NCBI GenBank assembly: GCA_959347315.1
Contig: OY365810.1
Location: forward strand, 10,491,540-10,555,539
Source of the DNA: Bimastos eiseni
Lineage: Eukaryota; Annelida; Clitellata; Crassiclitellata; Lumbricidae
Reading direction: 5' to 3'
DNA: 64,000 nucleotides
The notes under the pieces are model-generated. The model was given only the letters and a program-made list of their open reading frames with translations, was not told the DNA's origin and made no database searches. Both the position numbers and the translations under genes were made by a program. Within the stretch, counting starts at the first letter, position 1. The number at the start of each line of letters is the position of its first letter. Below, in pieces: positions 59,438 through 64,000 of this stretch.

Positions 59438-59590
59438 GGCACGGTGGCTAATCGGTTGGAGCGGTCGGTCAGTAACACTCGATGTGCGCTTAGTGAGCAG
59501 GTTCGATCCTCGTCAAAGGCGCCTGTCACTGTGCAGGGACCTTGAGCAAGTCCTTCGCACACAATTGCTCTGCGAGTACAATATTTCGGC
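59438..59590 (+). mobile_element. tRNA-derived SINE, 3'-truncated
   Basis: GGCACGGTGGCTAATCGGTT, GCAGGTTCGATCC and GGGACCTTGAGCAAGTCCTT are present, with the copy stopping after TTGCTCTGCG. It is diverged from the other four copies and inserted in an AT-rich TATATA stretch. Present only in copy B. Confidence 0.75.
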
Positions 59591-61252
59591 CAATAGTAGG
59601 AATTAATAATTGAAAGTGTACAGGCGCAAAGTTAATTCATATTTACATATAACTTCCAAAATTTACTGACATATTTCTAACAGAACAAAAGTTATATCAT
59701 TTTTAATGAGTGCAAAATGGTTTTCTGATGGTCAAAAAACATTCAAAGCAGTTAAGAACTAGAGAAAGCTATTGCAAAAAGATACGACGACATACCATAT
59801 GACAAGGAATGTCTCATTTCAAAGGCTGAGTAGTTACTTGCTATCCCTTCCTGTTAGTGGTTGTCTCTCGTGAGTACCTACATGAGGATTGCTCTTTTTC
59901 CTCTTATTAGCCTTCACAAATTGCAGGCAATTGCTACAATGAGGTATTGAGGTAGAGTAGTAGGTGTGACGGGTTTCTCGCTCGCCAAGTTTCTTCCTCT
60001 AGATGACGAGATTACCGCCGGTTCTTTCCTCAATCACAAAGCTCAGCAACACGACACACTGGATGGGTTTAATATGTATATTTAATGGTAGATATACACA
60101 CCACTCATCCTATCTACACTTACTAGAGTTATTAGAGTCCTTTAGAAATGTTTCCCTGGTTTACGTTGGAGACGGGATTCCCAACTACGTCGATTACCCT
60201 TATCGTCAGAACGACCTAACGTCTCTCCCAGTTCCGAAACAAGTCCCTGTTCCTTCGCTTGCTACACTATATGAACCCTTCTAGAGGCGATTTCCTTCGC
60301 CATCCCAAACGCAAAATTCGTATTTCTATTGGACGACAGATCACCTGCTGAAACTATTACTAAACCTGGTTAGTCATATCTTGGTGTCCCTAGCATAACG
60401 TCACATCACTCGAGGCGTACAGTTAATGTTTGACTAGCGACTGATTAGTGTCAACAAGCCGCTTCAGACCAGATCTTCAGCTTGTTCATGAATTTCTTGT
60501 GCGTGGGTCGCAGAGATGTTAGTGGCAGGCGGCTCAAACGTCTGCCTCGAGGTGTCGGGTTTCGTTGCTTGACACTCCGTTGATCTTTGCATACTTTCCT
60601 CCCACGCCTCCGCTGTCGGTCGATGGCTTTTATATAGCGCCATCGTCCAGAGTTTCGCGCGTGACAGTGGACTATAAACTTAAGAAGTTGAGATTGTCAC
60701 AGGACATATTGAGCAAAACTAGCCATGCTTCTTTTATTTTCAACATGACACTGCACATCAGCTCAATCATTCTCCAGCACGGAAAGTAACCTTATTAGCA
60801 GCAGCGTAGTCAGAATCTGATGACACTTTAAAACGGCAATAGCGATGGAAAAACGCATACGCCTGCCTACTAAATACAGACATTGCAGTATTTTAGCCTT
60901 CATCAGATGTTGGTCTATTGATCGACTACTTCTGCATTTTGACGAATGTTTTAATCTATAGGCAGAATTTACTCTATAACTTCGAACTTGCGCACAGGTC
61001 TTATTCGTCGGCTTTGCCAAGATTTTGTGCAATTGCAAGATGCCTAGGCTATGTGAACGCACAATTATGCGGTCGTGTTTGAGCCGTGCGACCGTGTGCA
61101 CCCTCTGTATCCGAGCATATTAGTGCAATCAGAAAAAATATCCAAAAACTAGGTAGGCCTCGTTTGTTTAGACTATCCAAAACCTTGTCTGCTAAAGCTC
61201 GTTTTACTCTTTACTTCTCGCTCATAATCATTAGCTCACCTACTGTAGACTA
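59591..61252. other. Copy-B-specific sequence, unannotated
   Basis: Unique to copy B. No domain is recognised in its frames (60003-60284 plus; 60763-61101 minus; 61086-61346 plus). A TTTATATAGCGCCATCGTCC near 60629 may be part of a promoter or LTR, but no paired LTR was found. Confidence 0.35.
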
Positions 61253-61600
61253 CTACACTGTGTCCGGAAATAAAGGGATACCTACTGATAATGTGAAAAT
61301 AAAAAGTATATGGTCGTCGATTTTTAAAATTTCAAAACCGTTTTAATCCAGATATATTTATCAAAGAATGTGCAATTGTGCAATTTATGCACGTCATGGT
61401 TAAAAAAATTACATCACAGTGACCCATTTAAATTATAAGGTAATGCGTGGGAGGAATTTGATCAGCTGGCCATTGATACTTCTATTGGCCAAAGACGCAC
61501 GTGTCTTGAAGCTTGAGTTTAGGCCAAAGGCGGACACTTTGAGCACACCTTGTAGTCTAATATTATTCAGATAGATAAATAGATTCGAAATAAATATTCA
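61253..61600 (+). mobile_element. Tc1/mariner-like element, internally deleted
   Basis: The left end CACTGTGTCCGGAAATAAAG follows TA. About 190 bp in, the plus strand encodes AWEEFDQLAIDTSIGQRR and AKGGHFEHTL, the C-terminal end of a Tc1/mariner-type transposase. The rest of the transposase and the right inverted repeat are missing. The same terminal sequence, inverted, lies at 22420-22535 in copy A. Confidence 0.7.
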
Positions 61601-61604
61601 TGGC

Positions 61605-62040
61605 GGATTATCTCGGCTTCGGCAATGCCGACATACATATCCAATCTCAATCAATTATTCATCATGCAGAAAAAGGTTGTATGGTTTACGGCCGAGTTGC
61701 CATCTAAAGTTTACATTAGTGAAGTATTTAAAACAAATAGACTACTGTCAATCATCCAGATCTATAAATTACAAATAACCATTTTTAAGTTTCGATATAG
61801 TAATAAAACATTACCTAATATATATCATCAGTACTTTTGTTATAACGCGAGCAGGGTGCAGGTAACCTCCCCTAATGCACCACGCCTTAAGCAGCCCTCA
61901 CATCTTAATGGTCACCTATGCCAGAACTAGTGTTAGATTAGTATCCATTAAGTGCCATGGTCCCAGAATTTGGAATCCATTCAAGTCAGTATCTACCTGT
62001 CATAGGCCCTACACCACAGCATTCCCTCCTTTATAACCAA
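61605..62040 (+). mobile_element. LINE 3' ORF fragment (copy B)
   Basis: Counterpart of 22540-22960 (SNLNQLFIMQKKVVWFTAEL, FKFRYSNKTLP), with a small insertion (GCAGGGTGCAGGTAACC) near 61850 that shifts the frame. Confidence 0.8.
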
Positions 62041-62124
62041 CATGATCTCTCACTTGCTCGACCACAGTAAAGAGAATTGATACGCTGGAGTCCATAACTC
62101 AAGGAAGATAGGGAGGGGTAAAAT

Positions 62125-62222
62125 CAGTGCTAGGTTGTGCTAAAGTGTGCCTAAACGGTCATGGGCGGCGTCCAGGCACTTATTTTCACGGCTCGACGCC
62201 GTCCTGCCACTTATTTGGCCAG
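62125..62222 (+). mobile_element. Solo hAT-type end (copy B)
   Basis: Counterpart of 23038-23135 with the same AAGTGTGCCTAAACGG and GACGCCGTCCTGCCAC blocks. Confidence 0.65.
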
Positions 62223-62224
62223 AA

Positions 62225-62745
62225 ATTGACTTCATGAGAGTTATTTTGTCCTAGGAAGAATAACCTCCCCTAATGCATCAAGTATGGAAGTCAATTTATC
62301 ATAGAAAGGATTAACTACCGTGGAGTCAATTTGTCCTATGAAGAATTAACTAAACGGGGGTCAATTTGTCGTAGGAAGAATTAACCCCCTATTGCATTAA
62401 GCATGGGAGTCAATTTATTTTAGGAAGAATTATCTCCCCGGTAGTCAATTTATCCTAGGAGGAATTAACTTCCCTATTGGATTATCTATGAGAGTCAATT
62501 TATTCTAGGAATAATTAACTCCCCGGGAGTAAATTTGTCATAGGAAGAATTAGCTCCCCTGCTGCATTAGGCATGGGAGTCAAATTATCCTTGGAAGAAT
62601 TAGCTACCCTATTGGATTATCTATGAGAGTCAATTTATTCTAGGAATAGATAACTCCCCGGGAGTAAATTTGTCCTAGGAAGAATTAGCTCCCCTACTGC
62701 ATTTGGAATAAGAATCGATTTATCCTAGGAAGACGTCAGCACTCA
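62225..62745. repeat. Satellite of GGGAGTCAATTT / GAATTAACTCCC units (copy B)
   Basis: Same dyad units as 23136-23975 but a shorter array. A unit of about 116 bp (CTCCCC.. TATTGGATTATCTATGAGAG) is directly repeated at about 62470-62690. Confidence 0.8.
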
Positions 62746-62837
62746 ACAGCCTATGTTGCTATAAGATGTCATTAAACTTTTTAATGATAATAACCAGACT
62801 GCAGGTAGGCCTACATGTATGTGACACAACGTATAAA

Positions 62838-63718
62838 AATGTTCACAATTAGAATAATTCAACAATTAAATCAATTAAAGTATTTATTTGATTAGATAAA
62901 GCTGGAAATACTTATCTAACGGAAGCAAATTTTGTTCAAACGTCAGATTTATCCATAGGATTACATGTTTGCTGACAACAATTATAAATTGTAACCCTGC
63001 AAACAAATGAATGGACTATAAATCTGATGATGCTTCCACTTATTCACTATCCCACCCACCTGCCTTGCTGCAAAAAGGTATAGGTGACACTAGTGTAACC
63101 AGGCTATAGCTGTGGCATATTGATGAACCAAATCATTAGGGTGCATATTCCGCAGAGCATAGTAGACCCTAGAATTGACAGGGCTTAATTGTGAAACACA
63201 ATTATTTGTAAGAATTCTGATCAAATTTAGTCTTTGAAATCATGCAGCTAATCGAATATTATAAAGTGAGGCACAACCTATACTAGATCTGAACAGAGTG
63301 ACTGGCAGGGTAAGCTTATCGCGAATATTTAATTAGTTAGGACTTCGCATTATTCATATTATTATGAAATGCTACTCCATTGTACGCAGTAAAATTGATG
63401 CTCCGCAAATTTATTTGGCGTTAGTGTGCTCTACAGGAAAACGACATGCAATAGCATGCACAGGCACGTTATGAGGAGCACCTCTGGCATAGGTCATATT
63501 TTGACTGTTAGCAATAGACATTTATTTTCAATTATTGTGATTTGAGTACAAGGACTTCAATCTACCAATGACTGGCGTGACATTAATATTTCAATGCAGG
63601 CCTAACCATAATTCATTGTTGGAATGTATCTTTAATTTCCATTACAGCGAAATATTTTGGCCAGTAGGCTTTATAGTCACTACTACAGTCTGCAGGTGTC
63701 ACTTTATTACTCAGGTTA
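62838..63718 (-). other. 3' flank of the partial GVIN gene
   Basis: Homologous to 36530-37438 and to 32155-32560, confirming that a GVIN 3' end lies here. No ORF of note. Confidence 0.7.
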
Positions 63719-64000
63719 TTAAATTTTACTTCGCACGACCTTCAGAATATCACGTAGTTTCAAATTCTTGCACTTGTTTACTCTGAGATCTTCTTCATCA
63801 GCTGGTAACGCCTGTCTACTCCTAGCTATATCTTGATGTAGTTCCTGGAAAAACCAGCGCATCAATTCGTCAAATTTTGTGATGCAGTGTGCATCAAATT
63901 TCCAATCTTTAAAATGGTTTTGCTTTGCATCTGACCAGGGCATACCTTCCCCGTCATGATATTCGCCAAACCAAACAAGCCAATTATCCGTCCTGTTGTG
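63719..64000 (-). CDS. GVIN/VLIG-type GTPase, C-terminal end (partial)
   Basis: The minus-strand frame is open from the window edge to the stop at 63719 and encodes the last 93 residues of a GVIN paralogue: WFGEYHDGEGMPWSDAKQNH, FKDWKFDAHCITKFDELMRW, FFQELHQDIA and KLRDILKVVRSKI. It matches the C-terminus of the gene at 37439 residue for residue over most of its length and continues rightwards beyond the window. No internal stop is visible, so unlike the copy at 32155 it may be functional. Confidence 0.85.
   Translation of the reverse strand, partial: HNRTDNWLVWFGEYHDGEGMPWSDAKQNHFKDWKFDAHCITKFDELMRWFFQELHQDIARSRQALPADEEDLRVNKCKNLKLRDILKVVRSKI

Larger units (their letters stand above)
53689..62745. 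repeat. Segmental duplication, copy B
   Basis: Direct-orientation counterpart of 16043-23970, offset by about 37.6 kb at the left end. It has a 27-bp deletion near 54027, a 415-bp deletion at about 58093 within the LINE, extra sequence near 58680-58880, and a different 2.2 kb (59400-61605) with a SINE and a Tc1/mariner remnant where copy A has a short AT-rich join. Confidence 0.85.

Overview
This is eukaryotic, metazoan genomic DNA. Genes are broken into exons with GT/AG junctions, there are no operons or bacterial signals, and most of the 64 kb is transposon and repeat sequence. The recognisable genes are a very large inducible GTPase (GVIN/VLIG family), a RING/B-box exon of TRIM type, an NHL-repeat protein with a CARD-like exon, and a phase-1 multi-exon immunoglobulin-domain protein. 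With the retrotransposon families seen, this fits a marine invertebrate, perhaps an echinoderm or other non-vertebrate deuterostome. The species call is inference from gene content only.

Layout. 0.6-4.4 kb (minus): three phase-compatible exons giving CARD-like, helical linker and NHL propeller, with a LINE 3' end in the large intron. 5.7-5.9 kb (minus): a possible F-box-like terminal exon. 9.3-11.9 kb: hAT-type elements (CAGGG/CACTG termini), one holding a nested 474-bp element. 12.2-14.1 kb (minus): three Ig-domain exons. 16.0-24.0 kb: copy A of a segmental duplication (SINEs, a long acidic-codon minisatellite, LINE pieces, a satellite rich in GAATTAACTCCC). 24.0-28.2 kb: a nearly complete but broken LINE inside that satellite, plus other LINE pieces. 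29.2-33.6 kb: nested DNA transposons, a dead GVIN 3' end and a MITE. 34.6-36.2 kb: two more LINE fragments. 37.4-42.7 kb (minus): the GVIN GTPase, one giant exon with one apparent frameshift and a fourfold 201-bp coding repeat. 43.1-49.8 kb: nested hAT elements, minisatellites and LINE debris. 51.5-52.8 kb (minus): RING plus three B-box-like fingers. 53.7-62.7 kb: copy B of the segmental duplication. 62.8-64.0 kb (minus): the 3' end of another GVIN gene, running off the window.

How the genes may work together. GVIN GTPases, RING/B-box E3 ligases, CARD-like adaptors and Ig-domain surface proteins suggest an innate-immune neighbourhood. The RING/B-box exon ends in a phase-1 donor and the GVIN exon begins with a matching phase-1 acceptor on the same strand, so they could form one TRIM-GTPase fusion transcript across an 8.8-kb intron. 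This and the CARD-NHL gene are the most interesting candidates. Both are splice-model inferences that need transcript data.
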